From Paenibacillus albidus (GTDB taxonomy: Bacteria; Bacillota; Bacilli; Paenibacillales; Paenibacillaceae), in assembly GCF_014644435.1 (NCBI RefSeq), contig NZ_BMKR01000002.1, forward strand, positions 302,916-366,915: 64,000 bases of DNA, given 5' to 3'. Under the pieces are notes generated by a model. That model saw only the letters and a program-made list of their open reading frames with translations, made no database searches and was not told the DNA's origin. The translations under genes were made by a program, and so were the position numbers. This document shows positions 1-9,433 of this stretch, piece after piece; the stretch's first letter is position 1, and the number at the start of each line of letters is the position of its first letter.

Positions 1-73
1 CATTATGGTGACAATGCGCGTCAGCACACTGTCGCTTTCCAGTGAAACACTCTTTCTTTTGTCACGGAAATAA

Positions 74-94
74 AGTCCCTCTTAAAGAGGGACT
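74..94 (-). terminator. Rho-independent terminator after hflX
   Basis: A 10 bp inverted repeat (AGTCCCTCTT / AAGAGGGACT) lies just past the hflX stop. On the minus strand it is followed by TTTATTT, a modest U-tract. Bases 1-73 hold no gene I can support. Confidence 0.7.
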
Positions 95-105
95 CCATAA
101 CCATC

Positions 106-1395
106 TTATTGCGGATCCACAAAATCGGCAACCATGTAACCCCACTTGAGATAATCCTCTTTGTTGAGGCGCACAGTGTAGAGAACGTCATTCTCATCAA
201 CATTCTGTTCAAGCACCTCACCCACTCTGTAGAGCAGTGAAGACAGATCGCCCCGGTCGGCCGGAATGCGGAAAGTCAATGTGTCCCCAGCCAGTTCATC
301 CTCAATAAGTTCAGTGACCCGGGTCAGATCCTCAGGGTTAAAGGCGCTGATCTTCAAGTATCCCGCACCTGTCGGCAGCATTTCCAATTGCCCGGAATCA
401 CAAATATCACTTTTGTTAAAAAGAGTAATTTGTGGTTTGCCGGCTGCGCCAAGATCCTGCAAGATGGACTGGACTACCTCCATCTGCTCTTCACGCATTG
501 GAGAAGAGGCATCTACCACATGCAGCACCAGGTTAGCTTCATTGACCTCCTCCAGCGTAGCCCGGAAAGAAGCCACCAGATCGTGTGGAAGGTTCTGAAT
601 AAAACCGACCGTGTCGGTAAGAACTACGTCCTTGCCGCCGGGCAACGCCAGTACGCGGGAAGTAGGGTCCAGTGTAGCGAAGAGCTGGTTCTCGATATAC
701 ACATCGGCATCCGTAAGCTGCTTGAGCAGCGTTGATTTGCCGGCATTCGTATACCCTACCAGCGCCACCTGAACCGCTCCGCTCTTGCGGCGGCGTTCCC
801 GGTGCAGCTCACGGGTCTTTACAACCTCATCCAGCTGGCGTTTGAGCTCCGTAATCCGGTCCCGGATGTGACGGCGGTCCGTTTCCAGCTTGCTTTCCCC
901 CGGCCCTCTTGTCCCAATGCCTCCGCCCAGTCTGGACAGATTCTTGCCATGTCCGGACAGCCGGGGCAGCAGGTAGGAGAGCTGGGCCAGCTCAACCTGG
1001 ATAATCCCCTCGCGTGTCTTCGCACGCCCGGCAAAGATATCCAGAATGAGCTGGGTGCGGTCAATAATCTTCAGGTCCAGTGCTTCCTCCAAATTACGGA
1101 CTTGAGCACCGGAAAGCTCCTGGTCAAAGATCGCCGTATTCGCCCCGAGACCATCGGCAGCCATACGCAGTTCTTCAACCTTGCCCTTGCCAATAAACCA
1201 TTTGGAATCGGGGGTCTCCTTATTCTGACGCAGCACATCCAGAACCGCTACACCCGCCGTTTCCGCCAGCTGCACCAGCTCCTGGAGGGATAACTCAGGA
1301 TCAATACCGGTGCGTTTAATCTTATCCGTAACCAGACTGACCAATATGGCCCTGTCCTGCAGCTCTGTGTTCGTGTCATGTGTTGTTATGGCCAT
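106..1395 (-). CDS. hflX: GTPase HflX
   Basis: Ribosome-associated GTPase that splits or rescues stalled 70S/50S particles in the cytoplasm. The protein is about 429 aa, normal for the family. The N-terminal HflX domain is followed by a glycine-rich linker (GGGIGTRGPGE) and a Ras-like G domain with G1 GYTNAGKST, G3 DTVGF and G4 NKSD. I place the start at the ATG preceded by AAGGAG at 10 nt; a TTG eight codons upstream lacks a site. It lies 53 bp after spoVK, the same order as spoVK-ynbA in B. subtilis, and is probably cotranscribed with it. A terminator follows. Assignment is firm. Confidence 0.96.
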   Translation of the reverse strand: MAITTHDTNTELQDRAILVSLVTDKIKRTGIDPELSLQELVQLAETAGVAVLDVLRQNKETPDSKWFIGKGKVEELRMAADGLGANTAIFDQELSGAQVRNLEEALDLKIIDRTQLILDIFAGRAKTREGIIQVELAQLSYLLPRLSGHGKNLSRLGGGIGTRGPGESKLETDRRHIRDRITELKRQLDEVVKTRELHRERRRKSGAVQVALVGYTNAGKSTLLKQLTDADVYIENQLFATLDPTSRVLALPGGKDVVLTDTVGFIQNLPHDLVASFRATLEEVNEANLVLHVVDASSPMREEQMEVVQSILQDLGAAGKPQITLFNKSDICDSGQLEMLPTGAGYLKISAFNPEDLTRVTELIEDELAGDTLTFRIPADRGDLSSLLYRVGEVLEQNVDENDVLYTVRLNKEDYLKWGYMVADFVDPQ

Positions 1396-1448
1396 CTGTC
1401 CTTTGCTCCTTATTGCCAATTGCCGGACAGGTCATCCGGCAATCAGGA

Positions 1449-2414
1449 TTACAATTTAAAATCTTCCGTACGCAGCGTCATAAGCTCCTGTTTGCCAGGG
1501 CTTATGTTCTCATACTGATTAAGCAGGCGGACCGCCTGGCTGCGGACAGCTTTCTCAATAGCATTGCGTACATACCGCGCGTTACTGAAAGCATGAAGAC
1601 TCTCTGTCTTCTCCTGCAGTAATTGCTGCTTTAATTTGAGTATAGCCTGCGGCATTAAAATATAATCGCGTTCCTTTGCCATCAGCTCGGAGATTTGCAG
1701 CAGCTGATCGATGGTATAATCGGGAAATTCAACCTGAATAGGGAACCGCGAGGGCAGCCCGGGGTTGCTCATCAGAAAATAATCGATCTCTCCCGAATAT
1801 CCGGCCAGGATCAGCACGAACTGACTGCGGTGATCCTCCATGGATTTGACCAGGGTATCAATCGCTTCTTTGCCAAAGTCCTTTTCTCCCCCGCGTGCCA
1901 AACTGTAGGCTTCATCAATAAAAAGGATGCCGCCCAGCGCCTTTTTGACAAGGTCGCGTGTCTTCTGGGCGGTATGGCCAATGTATTCTCCAACAAGATC
2001 CGCTCTCTCTACCTCTATGAGATGTCCTTTGGCCAAAACACCCATTCGCTGGAACAGTTTGGCAACAATACGGGCCACCGTTGTTTTGCCGGTTCCCGGA
2101 TTGCCCTTGAACACCATATGATAAGCCTGGCCTCCGCTGGCAAGTCCGGCCTCGCTGCGCATCTGGGCAACCTGCAGCAAGGCATAGATTTCAAAAACCA
2201 GCTCTTTGATATTATCCAGGCCCACCAGCGCGTCAAGTTCCTGGCTAAGCTCCTGAAACAGGCTGCTATGGCCATGATTTTTGGGGAGGACCGCTTGAGG
2301 TTCTCCAGCTGAATGGATCAGGACCGGAGTCTCCTGACTCCGCAACACTACATTAATCTGCCGTGACGGTCTGCCTTCCTCCCGCCCGCTTGCCGCCGCT
2401 ACGCGTCCGTTCAT
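1449..2414 (-). CDS. spoVK: Stage V sporulation protein K (AAA+ ATPase)
   Basis: CbxX/CfxQ-type AAA+ ATPase needed late in spore formation. The sequence shows Walker A GNPGTGKTT, Walker B ILFIDEAYSL, and a sensor region ending in the arginine-containing PSRFP segment. At 321 aa it matches SpoVK. The first 55 residues are poorly structured and rich in R, G and S. The start ATG has a GAGGTG site. It sits directly upstream of hflX as in B. subtilis. I looked for a SigE promoter upstream and found none convincing. The family role is known; the substrate is not. Confidence 0.93.
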   Translation of the reverse strand: MNGRVAAASGREEGRPSRQINVVLRSQETPVLIHSAGEPQAVLPKNHGHSSLFQELSQELDALVGLDNIKELVFEIYALLQVAQMRSEAGLASGGQAYHMVFKGNPGTGKTTVARIVAKLFQRMGVLAKGHLIEVERADLVGEYIGHTAQKTRDLVKKALGGILFIDEAYSLARGGEKDFGKEAIDTLVKSMEDHRSQFVLILAGYSGEIDYFLMSNPGLPSRFPIQVEFPDYTIDQLLQISELMAKERDYILMPQAILKLKQQLLQEKTESLHAFSNARYVRNAIEKAVRSQAVRLLNQYENISPGKQELMTLRTEDFKL

Positions 2415-2506
2415 CGGTTCACCTCATTATCAGGGCTGACTTTCTCTAAATCAGTCTATTCCAGCTTATGAGATGTTATTAGCAGATTCGGGATTTCTCA
2501 TCCAAA

Positions 2507-3163
2507 TTACAAGAATAACTGTTGCAGCTTCCATTTGGTGTAGGCCAGTACCTCGCGCGATTTGTGGTGGGCCATGGATAAAACCTCGGATTCCGTCAGC
2601 CCCAGCTCCGGCTGAACGTATCCAAGCTGCCCCGCAATTTCCTGAGCCCGCCGACCATGGTAGGAATGCGTAATGATTATGGAGCTAGACAAATTCCTAG
2701 ACTTCATAATCTCTTGGCTGAATAGCAGATTCTCATAAGTGCTGGTAGCTTCGTTCTCCATGAGAACTGCATTTTCCGGCACACCCTGCTGAACCAGATA
2801 ATTCCGCATGCCCTGTCCTTCAGTGAATTTATACTCCGGACGGTCCAAACCGCCGCTTACGATAATAAGCGGAAACTTTCCTTCTTTGTAGAGCTTCAAT
2901 CCATAATCAAGGCGTTCCCTGAGTCCAGGGCTGGGCTGGTCGCCCCACATCGACATTCCGAGAATTATGCCTACATCCGCTTTCTTCAGCGGCTCCGTGG
3001 TAGCAGCCCGATTGATATTCCATAGTGCATAGGCACACCACAGCAAACCTGCAGCCACCAGAATGATAAGTGCCCGCAGTATTGGCCTTTTGAAGCGGGA
3101 TCGTCGTCTTCCGGAGGCTCTCCGGATCGGGGAAGATCCCTTACCATAAACATACCATTCCAT
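2507..3163 (-). CDS. YdcF/DUF218 family membrane-anchored protein
   Basis: 218 aa with a basic N-terminus (about residues 13-28), one transmembrane helix (about 29-48), then a DUF218 domain. Family motifs visible are IILGMSMWGD, SGGLDRPEY, ENEATSTYENLLFS and ITHSYHGRRA. Members related to SanA/YdcF are linked to envelope functions, but the reaction is not established, so none is assigned. The start ATG has a strong AGGAGG site inside the end of the preceding gene, with a 2 bp gap, so the DUF402 and DUF218 genes are cotranscribed and probably translationally coupled. Confidence 0.85.
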   Translation of the reverse strand: MEWYVYGKGSSPIRRASGRRRSRFKRPILRALIILVAAGLLWCAYALWNINRAATTEPLKKADVGIILGMSMWGDQPSPGLRERLDYGLKLYKEGKFPLIIVSGGLDRPEYKFTEGQGMRNYLVQQGVPENAVLMENEATSTYENLLFSQEIMKSRNLSSSIIITHSYHGRRAQEIAGQLGYVQPELGLTESEVLSMAHHKSREVLAYTKWKLQQLFL

Positions 3164-3165
3164 AG

Positions 3166-3720
3166 TTATTTCCTCCTGAATTCTCCGTGGTGGAACAATT
3201 CGGAACGATGCTTCAGGGAGAGTGAGAAGTAAGGGAAGGCATGAGCGTCAATGCTGCGCAAAATCGTCTTGGCCGTATTCCAGGCCAGGTTGTAATCACT
3301 TTCGGAAATATCCCCTCTTTCCAGCGCTTCCTCCAGCTCATCTTCATCCAGTAAAAAAACTTCACCGTTCCATAGCACCACTACATCCAGATATAAGTCA
3401 TCAAACCAGGGAACCCCCTGATCGGTAACACCCTGCACTTTGCAGGTATCTATGTACCACTGGATAATATTCTGCCGTTCATCGAACATGGCCGTCACAA
3501 TATAGTGACTGTCTTTCGGGAAATACTGCAGCCATGAATACCCTTTGTCCGCTATGCGGTATGTATGCCTGCCATAGCTCTTCCATAGTGGCTCCTTAAG
3601 ACCATAAATGGTATACAGCGTAATGTAACCATTGAACTCGCGGCTCTCCACATAACGGCAAGCAAAATGGCGGCGCGTAATCCGGCGCCAGTTGGCCCGG
3701 TCTCCGAATTTACGTTTCAT
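3166..3720 (-). CDS. DUF402 protein, Ntdp/YgaC-like nucleoside phosphatase
   Basis: 184 aa with the DUF402 core: FDERQNIIQWYIDTC, a DDLYLDVV acidic cluster, then LLDEDELEEAL. The size and motif set match B. subtilis YgaC and staphylococcal Ntdp, a metal-dependent nucleoside tri-/diphosphate phosphatase of the FomD-like superfamily. The acidic residues in the DDLYLD and DEDELEEA segments are the likely metal ligands. The start ATG has GAGAGGGT. It is first in a two-gene unit with the DUF218 gene. Specificity inside the superfamily is inferred from similarity, so the exact substrate is uncertain. Confidence 0.82.
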   Translation of the reverse strand: MKRKFGDRANWRRITRRHFACRYVESREFNGYITLYTIYGLKEPLWKSYGRHTYRIADKGYSWLQYFPKDSHYIVTAMFDERQNIIQWYIDTCKVQGVTDQGVPWFDDLYLDVVVLWNGEVFLLDEDELEEALERGDISESDYNLAWNTAKTILRSIDAHAFPYFSLSLKHRSELFHHGEFRRK

Positions 3721-3833
3721 AGAAATTACCCTCTCCAGTATGGTGTCTTCAGCTTAACACATTTAGCGGGTACACTCAAAACATCCTCTAATAGTGATAC
3801 TTACACGCAGTCCCGCATGAATAAACTTTTACA

Positions 3834-3880
3834 CAAAAAAGCAGCCATACTACGCCTTTACTTCAGGGCAGTATGGCTGC
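3834..3880 (-). terminator. Terminator after the penicillin-binding protein gene
   Basis: An 11 bp perfect inverted repeat (GCAGCCATACT / AGTATGGCTGC) is followed on the minus strand by TTTTTT. It is a strong intrinsic terminator. Confidence 0.88.
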
Positions 3881-3916
3881 CGGAGCAGCTCATTTGCTGT
3901 TAAACAATTTCATTTA

Positions 3917-6568
3917 TTACGGAAGTATACCTTCATCGGTAGCATCCGTTTCGGGGCTGAGGATGACCCCCTCTGTTCCTTCATTTACAGGATCAGTTGC
4001 AGCCGGCGGCACTGTAGGTTCCGTAGTTGGTGCAAGTGGAGGATCGGTGATTTCAGGCAACGTTCCGCCGTTATTTCCGCCGCCGTTACCATTGTTTCCA
4101 CCGTTTCCATTGTTGCCGCCACCCTGTTGGTTCCCGTTTCCATTGTTGTTGCCCGGGTTATTCCCGTTGTTATTGCCGGAATTGCCGCCGCTGTTATTAC
4201 CGCTGTTGCCCGGGTTATCTTCTCCTGTACCGGCCTCTCCGGTATTGTCAGGTGTAGGTGTCGGGAGATTCGGATCAATCGTCGGATCGGGCTCTGGAGT
4301 TTGCGGTTCATCCTGGACCGAGACAGCCGCTGTATTGGATGGTTCACTCTCCAGATCCTGCTCAGGATAATACGCGGTTACATAATATTCATAGGTAAGT
4401 CCCGGCATAGCGCTGATATCCCCGGCGCTGGTGGAAACAGTATTCAGCAGTGAACTGAATTCAGTCTCCGAAGTCTCACGGCGGTAAATGCGGTACTCCA
4501 CACCCGAGACCGGGACTGCCTGCCAGCTGAGATTAACTGTCATGGTAGAAGCATCATACTCGGCTGCAAATCCGCTGACCGTCTGAGCAGTCTCTGGTGT
4601 AGGCGTTGGCTCATTTTTAGGAATGTCCACTCTGTCAGGCTGCGGGAACTGCTTCTCCGGAACGCCCTCCAGAGCTTTTTCCATCACCTTGCCCCAGAAA
4701 GCGGCAGCGAGCGGACTGCTGTTCTTTAGCAGATGCTGCTTATCCGGTTTGTCGTAGCCCATCCATACCGCAGCCGTCCATTCCGGTGTATAGCCGACGA
4801 ACCAGACATCCCGGTTCGAGCTAATGCCCGAGTACCCGCTCTGGTTCGTACCGGTCTTGCCGGCGACCGGACGGTTAATTTTCGCTTTTTTCCCGGTACC
4901 GTCCCGCACTACATTCTGCATCATCTCTGTCATTTGCCAGGCTGTAGTCTCACTCATTACCCGCTTTGGAGTAGTGTTGGCTTTGTAGACGGTAGTTCCG
5001 GTGCTGTCCGTTATGGATTTAATGGAGTAAGCCTCCCGCAGCTCGCCGCCGTTGGCAAATGAGCTATAGGCCTGGGCCATTTCGAGCGTATTGGTTCCTT
5101 TACTCACCCCGCCAAGTGCAAGTGCAAGGTTCTTGTCTTCATCGGCCAGATTAATCCCCGTCTTCTTGACGAACTGGAATCCGGTATTAATACCGATTTC
5201 ATTCAGCAGCCACACGGCAGGAATATTCTCCGACTTTTGAATGGCATCACTCATACTGATCGTAGACGAATATCCATGCAGATTGTTCGGACAATATTTG
5301 CCGAAACATTGCTTTTCATTGCTCAGCCGGGATTCCATTGTGAATTTGCCCGATTCCAGAGCAGGTGCATAAGCTACCAGCGGCTTAATAGCTGAACCGG
5401 GAGAACGACGGCTGTCATTAACACGGCTGTAGCCTTTTTTCTCATAATTCCGGCCACCCATCAGAGCGACTATGCCTCCGTTCTCCTGATTGATAATCGT
5501 CATTGAGCCCTGTACAATCTGCTCGTCATCCACCGGCTTCTCGAAGTTGTCGCTGTCCGTGAAAGCATCCTCCACCGTTTCCTGTGCATTCTTATCCATC
5601 GTGGTATAGATTTTGTAGCCGCCGATATTCAGATCATCCTCGGACAGGCCAAACTTCTCTTCCGCCTCATCCACGGCATAATCAATAAAAGCCTGATAAC
5701 GCTGCTTCTTTTCGGGCGGCTTGTAATTATAATTCACCGCCTTGGCTTCTATCATCTCGGGCTCAGTAATATAGCCCTGATCGTACATCAGCTGGAGCAC
5801 AACCGCTCTGCGTTCCTTGGAGAGCTCGGGATTACGCAGCGGATTGTAGCGGGAAGGTCCTTTCGGCATGGCTGCCAGGGTGGCCATCTCCCACACTTTC
5901 AGTTCATTCAGATTGCTTTTGCCGAAATAACGGATCGAAGCCGCTTTAATGCCGTAAGTGGTTCCGCCAAAGTTAATCCGGTTCAGATACATCTCCATGA
6001 TTTCTTCTTTGGTATGCTGATTCTCCAGCGCCACCGCAATCGATACCTCCGTCGCTTTGCGGAAGAACGTTTTGTCGCGTGTCAGGAAGATATTTTTGGC
6101 CAGCTGCTGAGTAATCGTGCTTCCGCCCTCGACCATGCTTCTTGCCGCAATATCCTTAACGGCTGCACGGCCGATCGCCCAGAGGTCTACACCTTTGTGT
6201 TCAAAATAACGTTTATCCTCCGTAGCCACAAATGCGCTGACCAGCAGCTTGGGGATATCCTGGTAATCGACAGGATCGCTTTTCTCAAAAGAAAGCTCGC
6301 CGATCAGATTAGCGTTACGGTCATAGATCTTCGTTGTTTCGTTAACAGTCAACTTATCTTTGTTTGCATCAAGCAGTTTTTCTCCGTTCAGCATAATGAA
6401 CAAGTAGCCGCCCAGTGCGCAAAAAATGGCCAGCGCTGTTGCAAAAAACATCGTCCACAAAACACGTTTTTTGGTTAAAAACCGCTTTTTTTTCTTCGTT
6501 TTCGGTTTGGGTTTGGACGACGTTCTGTCTCTGTTACGGTTCGTCCTTGATATTTCGTCTTTAGACAT
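3917..6568 (-). CDS. Class A penicillin-binding protein (PBP1A-type)
   Basis: Bifunctional peptidoglycan synthase anchored in the membrane. 883 aa: Lys/Arg-rich cytoplasmic tail (1-32), one transmembrane helix (about 35-60), glycosyltransferase domain (EDKRYFEHKGVD catalytic Glu region, then EGGSTITQQLAKN), transpeptidase domain (SxxK as SAIK, SxN as SEN, KTGT as GKTGTNQ), a fibronectin type III domain (about 680-755), and a long tail of Pro, Thr, Gly and Asn repeats (about 760-883). The tail is low complexity, unlike the rest, and probably spans or contacts the wall. Start ATG has AGGAGG at 5 nt. A terminator-like hairpin separates it from hfq. Confidence 0.95.
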   Translation of the reverse strand: MSKDEISRTNRNRDRTSSKPKPKTKKKKRFLTKKRVLWTMFFATALAIFCALGGYLFIMLNGEKLLDANKDKLTVNETTKIYDRNANLIGELSFEKSDPVDYQDIPKLLVSAFVATEDKRYFEHKGVDLWAIGRAAVKDIAARSMVEGGSTITQQLAKNIFLTRDKTFFRKATEVSIAVALENQHTKEEIMEMYLNRINFGGTTYGIKAASIRYFGKSNLNELKVWEMATLAAMPKGPSRYNPLRNPELSKERRAVVLQLMYDQGYITEPEMIEAKAVNYNYKPPEKKQRYQAFIDYAVDEAEEKFGLSEDDLNIGGYKIYTTMDKNAQETVEDAFTDSDNFEKPVDDEQIVQGSMTIINQENGGIVALMGGRNYEKKGYSRVNDSRRSPGSAIKPLVAYAPALESGKFTMESRLSNEKQCFGKYCPNNLHGYSSTISMSDAIQKSENIPAVWLLNEIGINTGFQFVKKTGINLADEDKNLALALGGVSKGTNTLEMAQAYSSFANGGELREAYSIKSITDSTGTTVYKANTTPKRVMSETTAWQMTEMMQNVVRDGTGKKAKINRPVAGKTGTNQSGYSGISSNRDVWFVGYTPEWTAAVWMGYDKPDKQHLLKNSSPLAAAFWGKVMEKALEGVPEKQFPQPDRVDIPKNEPTPTPETAQTVSGFAAEYDASTMTVNLSWQAVPVSGVEYRIYRRETSETEFSSLLNTVSTSAGDISAMPGLTYEYYVTAYYPEQDLESEPSNTAAVSVQDEPQTPEPDPTIDPNLPTPTPDNTGEAGTGEDNPGNSGNNSGGNSGNNNGNNPGNNNGNGNQQGGGNNGNGGNNGNGGGNNGGTLPEITDPPLAPTTEPTVPPAATDPVNEGTEGVILSPETDATDEGILP

Positions 6569-6622
6569 GATGCCTCCTGACTCCCTTTCGGAACAATCCT
6601 AAAATGGTATTCAATCCACGAA

Positions 6623-6647
6623 TGAAAAGAACAACCTTCGCAGGTTG
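6623..6647 (-). terminator. Possible terminator after hfq
   Basis: A 6 bp stem (CAACCT / AGGTTG) with a 4-base loop is followed on the minus strand by TTCTTTTC. The short stem makes this a weak candidate. Confidence 0.4.
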
Positions 6648-6710
6648 CTCTCTACACTCTCTATTCAAACGATTTATAAAGAAAAAGGTTTCGCGCGTAA
6701 ATAAAAAATC

Positions 6711-6950
6711 TTATTCTTCGCTTCCGCTGTCCTGCATCAAAGACACGCTGCGCTGCGGTGTAAAAGTGGAAATTGCATGCTTGTACACCATTTGCTGGCG
6801 CCCATCGCTGTCAATGACAATGGTGAAATTGTCGAACGCCTTAATAATTCCCCGGATTTGAAAGCCGTTGGTCAAATATACTGTGGCAGGGATATTCTCT
6901 TTGCGCAGTTGGTTCAAGAACGTATCTTGGATGTTAATGGACTTGTTCAT
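6711..6950 (-). CDS. hfq: RNA chaperone Hfq
   Basis: 79 aa Sm-like protein. The Sm1 motif region ([18 protein letters not shown]) and the Sm2 signature around YKHAIST are both present. Hfq forms a hexamer that binds U-rich and A-rich RNA. The start is the ATG with GGGGG at 8 nt; an in-frame TTG five codons upstream gives a longer form without a proper site. The neighbourhood (miaA upstream, spoVK-hflX further downstream) matches other spore formers. The acidic C-terminal tail (DSGSEE) is short, as is usual in Gram-positives. Confidence 0.96.
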   Translation of the reverse strand: MNKSINIQDTFLNQLRKENIPATVYLTNGFQIRGIIKAFDNFTIVIDSDGRQQMVYKHAISTFTPQRSVSLMQDSGSEE

Positions 6951-7186
6951 ATGACGTACCCCCAATGGTTCAATTAGATTGTTCAGAAGTATATTCGAGA
7001 CCTTAGAGAAACTTTCCTGCTATTATAGCACGTATTTTGCAGTTATTTCAATGTACCCAATCAGTGGCAATTATAGAACACGCATTAATCACTCATAAAC
7101 ATCATTCTTTTATCAGGTGCACAAGCACCGTACCCGCCACACTCATATTCTATTAACAAACATTTGAGAGGTTAGGTGAAAACGAT

Positions 7187-7645
7187 ATGAGCATCCAGTT
7201 TTTAGATATGCGTATTTCTCAAGACAGTACATCAGACCTACCCGGCCTTGCTTTGTCTTCCTCTTCATTCCCCTATACATTTGGTGACATCGGATTGCAG
7301 ACCGCAAACATTGCGCCTGGTAATTCAAGTCTGGTGCGGGTATCTCTGTACGCGTATGCCCGGCTGACGATGGCCATATCCGCGAATCCATCCATCATTC
7401 CCAACGTCACCTTTACCATTTTCCGAAACCAGACTCCGATCTTTTCCACCACCTACCAAAAGCCGGAATCTCAGTCCCAATCGGAAATAACCTATGAAAT
7501 GGCCGGTCTAAGTGCCGTTGACTTCCCTCCCCAAGCGGATGTTCTCGCAGGCCAAATCCGGTATATCATCAGTGTTTCCACAAATTATGGTGTGACCCTG
7601 GGAGCGAGAAGCTTTACCGGAACTGCGGTTGCTGGGAATGGATGA
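7187..7645 (+). CDS. ExsC-like exosporium/coat protein candidate
   Basis: 152 aa, no signal peptide, no cysteine, rich in Ser, Thr, Ala and beta-forming residues. The pattern (a conserved LVRVSLYAYARL strand, VTFTIFRNQTPIFSTTY, then IRYIISVSTN and a final GARSFTGTAV) resembles what I know of exosporium protein C from the Bacillus cereus group; this is a family-level resemblance judged by eye. The start has AGGTGA at 7 nt. It is the only plus-strand gene between hfq and miaA, converging on miaA with a 7 bp gap. If correct it is a late sporulation surface protein; otherwise a beta-sandwich hypothetical. Confidence 0.55.
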   Translation: MSIQFLDMRISQDSTSDLPGLALSSSSFPYTFGDIGLQTANIAPGNSSLVRVSLYAYARLTMAISANPSIIPNVTFTIFRNQTPIFSTTYQKPESQSQSEITYEMAGLSAVDFPPQADVLAGQIRYIISVSTNYGVTLGARSFTGTAVAGNG

Positions 7646-7652
7646 ATACTGT

Positions 7653-8609
7653 TTAAGGAGCATCAATAAACTTTCTTGTTATAATTGTACGGATTTTGGC
7701 AAAATTCTCAGAAAAGCCTGATTCGGCGCAGACGTCGATCCAGTCAATTCCCTTCATATGGCGGAACCAGGAGAGTTGCCGTTTGGCGAACCGTCGTGTA
7801 TCCCGCTTGAGCAGGATCACAGCCTCGTCCAGTGACATTTCTCCTGCAAGGTAAGCGGCAATCTCCTTGTAGCCCAGCCCCTGCATGGACACAAGACTTC
7901 TGTCGTAGCCGCGCTCCAGCAGACTTTTGACCTCTGCCACAAGTCCGTCAGCCAACATGCTGTCAATCCGGTCTTCAATACGTTTATATAGTATTTTGCG
8001 GTCCATGGTCAAACCGATGAGACATAAATCGTACGGGGACTCCTTATTTTGGGTGGCATGGGATGCCGAAAGGGTCGTATTAGTCTGGTGGTGAATTTCC
8101 AGTGCCCGGATAATCCGGCGGCGGTCGTTTGGATGCAGTCTTTCGGCGCTTGCCGGGTCTACTTCCGCAAGCTTGGCATGCAGGGCAAGCGCTCCGAATT
8201 GCTCCGCATATTCCTCCTGTTCTTGCCGGAACGCCTCGTCGGCCACGGCCTCCGAGAAGCGGAACCCGTAGCATAACGATTCGATATAGAGACCGGTACC
8301 GCCAACAATAAACGGAAGCTTGCCCCGCTCACTGATTTCCTCAATCAGGCGTTTGCCCTGTTCCTGAAATTCTGCGGCAGAGTAGGCGTCCTGCGGATCA
8401 TGAATATCGATCAGATGATGCGGGATGCCTTTCATTTCAGCCGCTGTAATCTTGGCCGTGCCAATGTCCATCCCCCGGTAGACCTGCATTGAATCACCGG
8501 AAATGATCTCAGCTCCGTAAGCTGCGGCGAGCTCCAGACTTAAATTTGTTTTGCCGACAGCCGTCGGCCCCAGGAGCACCAGCACCTTGCGTCTAGCTTC
8601 AGTTGTCAA
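7653..8609 (-). CDS. miaA: tRNA dimethylallyltransferase MiaA
   Basis: Adds the dimethylallyl group to A37 of tRNAs that read UNN codons. 318 aa with P-loop GPTAVGKT, DSMQVYRGMDIGTAK, HHLIDIHDP and GTGLYIES, all typical. The start is TTG with GGGGTGA at 6 nt; there is no ATG nearby. It overlaps the end of the upstream methyltransferase gene by 11 bp, which suggests coupling. miaB, acting on the MiaA product, is also in this window but 50 kb away. Confidence 0.96.
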   Translation of the reverse strand: MTTEARRKVLVLLGPTAVGKTNLSLELAAAYGAEIISGDSMQVYRGMDIGTAKITAAEMKGIPHHLIDIHDPQDAYSAAEFQEQGKRLIEEISERGKLPFIVGGTGLYIESLCYGFRFSEAVADEAFRQEQEEYAEQFGALALHAKLAEVDPASAERLHPNDRRRIIRALEIHHQTNTTLSASHATQNKESPYDLCLIGLTMDRKILYKRIEDRIDSMLADGLVAEVKSLLERGYDRSLVSMQGLGYKEIAAYLAGEMSLDEAVILLKRDTRRFAKRQLSWFRHMKGIDWIDVCAESGFSENFAKIRTIITRKFIDAP

Positions 8610-9378
8610 TTGGTATCACCCCGTACGATGTTTTGGAATTGCTGCGCAGCAGCTCGGTAAAGCCGAGCCGGGCGAACTCGCCGCTCAGGGCTTTTTCTTT
8701 GAGCAAAACCGTCTTGCGGGCCACCCGCACCGCTTCGGCAACACTCTCGGGGCTTAAAGCTTCCCCGTTCGCATACTGGCGCAGCGGGGAAATAGCTGCG
8801 GAGTCGGTCAGCGGCACACGAAACATGGGGTCAAAATAGATGATATCCACGCTGCGGTCCGGCTGGGCACGCAAATAGGTCAAATGGTCACTATGCACCA
8901 CCTTGATCCGGCGGAATGCAGCATTAACCTTGGCTTGTCCAGTGGTATAATGGCTCATTCCTTCCAGCAGCAAGGCATAGAGCGGGAGGGAGCTTTCCAA
9001 GGCGGTGACTTGTGAAAGCTCCCCGCCCTGCACTGCAAACAGCAGGGCGTCCGTACCGAGACCTGCCGTGCAATCCAGCACACTGTCCCCCGGATTCATA
9101 CCTGCCGCAGTAAGCATCGGGTCAACCTCCCCCTTCAGCACACGTTTGGCCCGGACAAATCCCATACTGGGGTGGAATTCCATTGGTGCCACTCCCGGTC
9201 TTATCAGGCGGACCGCCTCCTGCAGTACGACCAGAACCTCTCCGTCGCCATGCGCCTTCACCAGCTTCGGCAGAGAGTCGTTTCCGCGCGGTACATAACG
9301 GCAGCCTGTGCGCTCCGCAAGCCGCTGCGCCCGCAGAACAATTTCCGGTATCGGGCGATTGCCCGTAGTAATGATCAT
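8599..9378 (-). CDS. Class I SAM methyltransferase, RsmJ-like
   Basis: 259 aa from an ATG with AGGAGG. A Rossmann motif I (SVLDCTAGLGTDALLFA) and a downstream DIIYFDPMF motif IV indicate an N-methyltransferase acting on a base. The layout resembles RsmJ, which makes m2G1516 in 16S rRNA, and the family recurs between mutL and miaA in this bacterial group. Longer in-frame starts exist but lack a ribosome site. It is in a minus-strand run with mutS and mutL and overlaps miaA. The target RNA is inferred, not shown. Confidence 0.82.
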   Translation of the reverse strand: MIITTGNRPIPEIVLRAQRLAERTGCRYVPRGNDSLPKLVKAHGDGEVLVVLQEAVRLIRPGVAPMEFHPSMGFVRAKRVLKGEVDPMLTAAGMNPGDSVLDCTAGLGTDALLFAVQGGELSQVTALESSLPLYALLLEGMSHYTTGQAKVNAAFRRIKVVHSDHLTYLRAQPDRSVDIIYFDPMFRVPLTDSAAISPLRQYANGEALSPESVAEAVRVARKTVLLKEKALSGEFARLGFTELLRSNSKTSYGVIPIDN

Positions 9379-9433
9379 TGCTGCCTCCTGTCTTGCTTTT
9401 AACCTGCTTGATATCAGTTTGTGCATGCTATTC

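Noticed and set aside
2415..2506. SigE promoter before spoVK
   Set aside because: CATAAGCT resembles a -10 but no acceptable -35 lies at the right distance.
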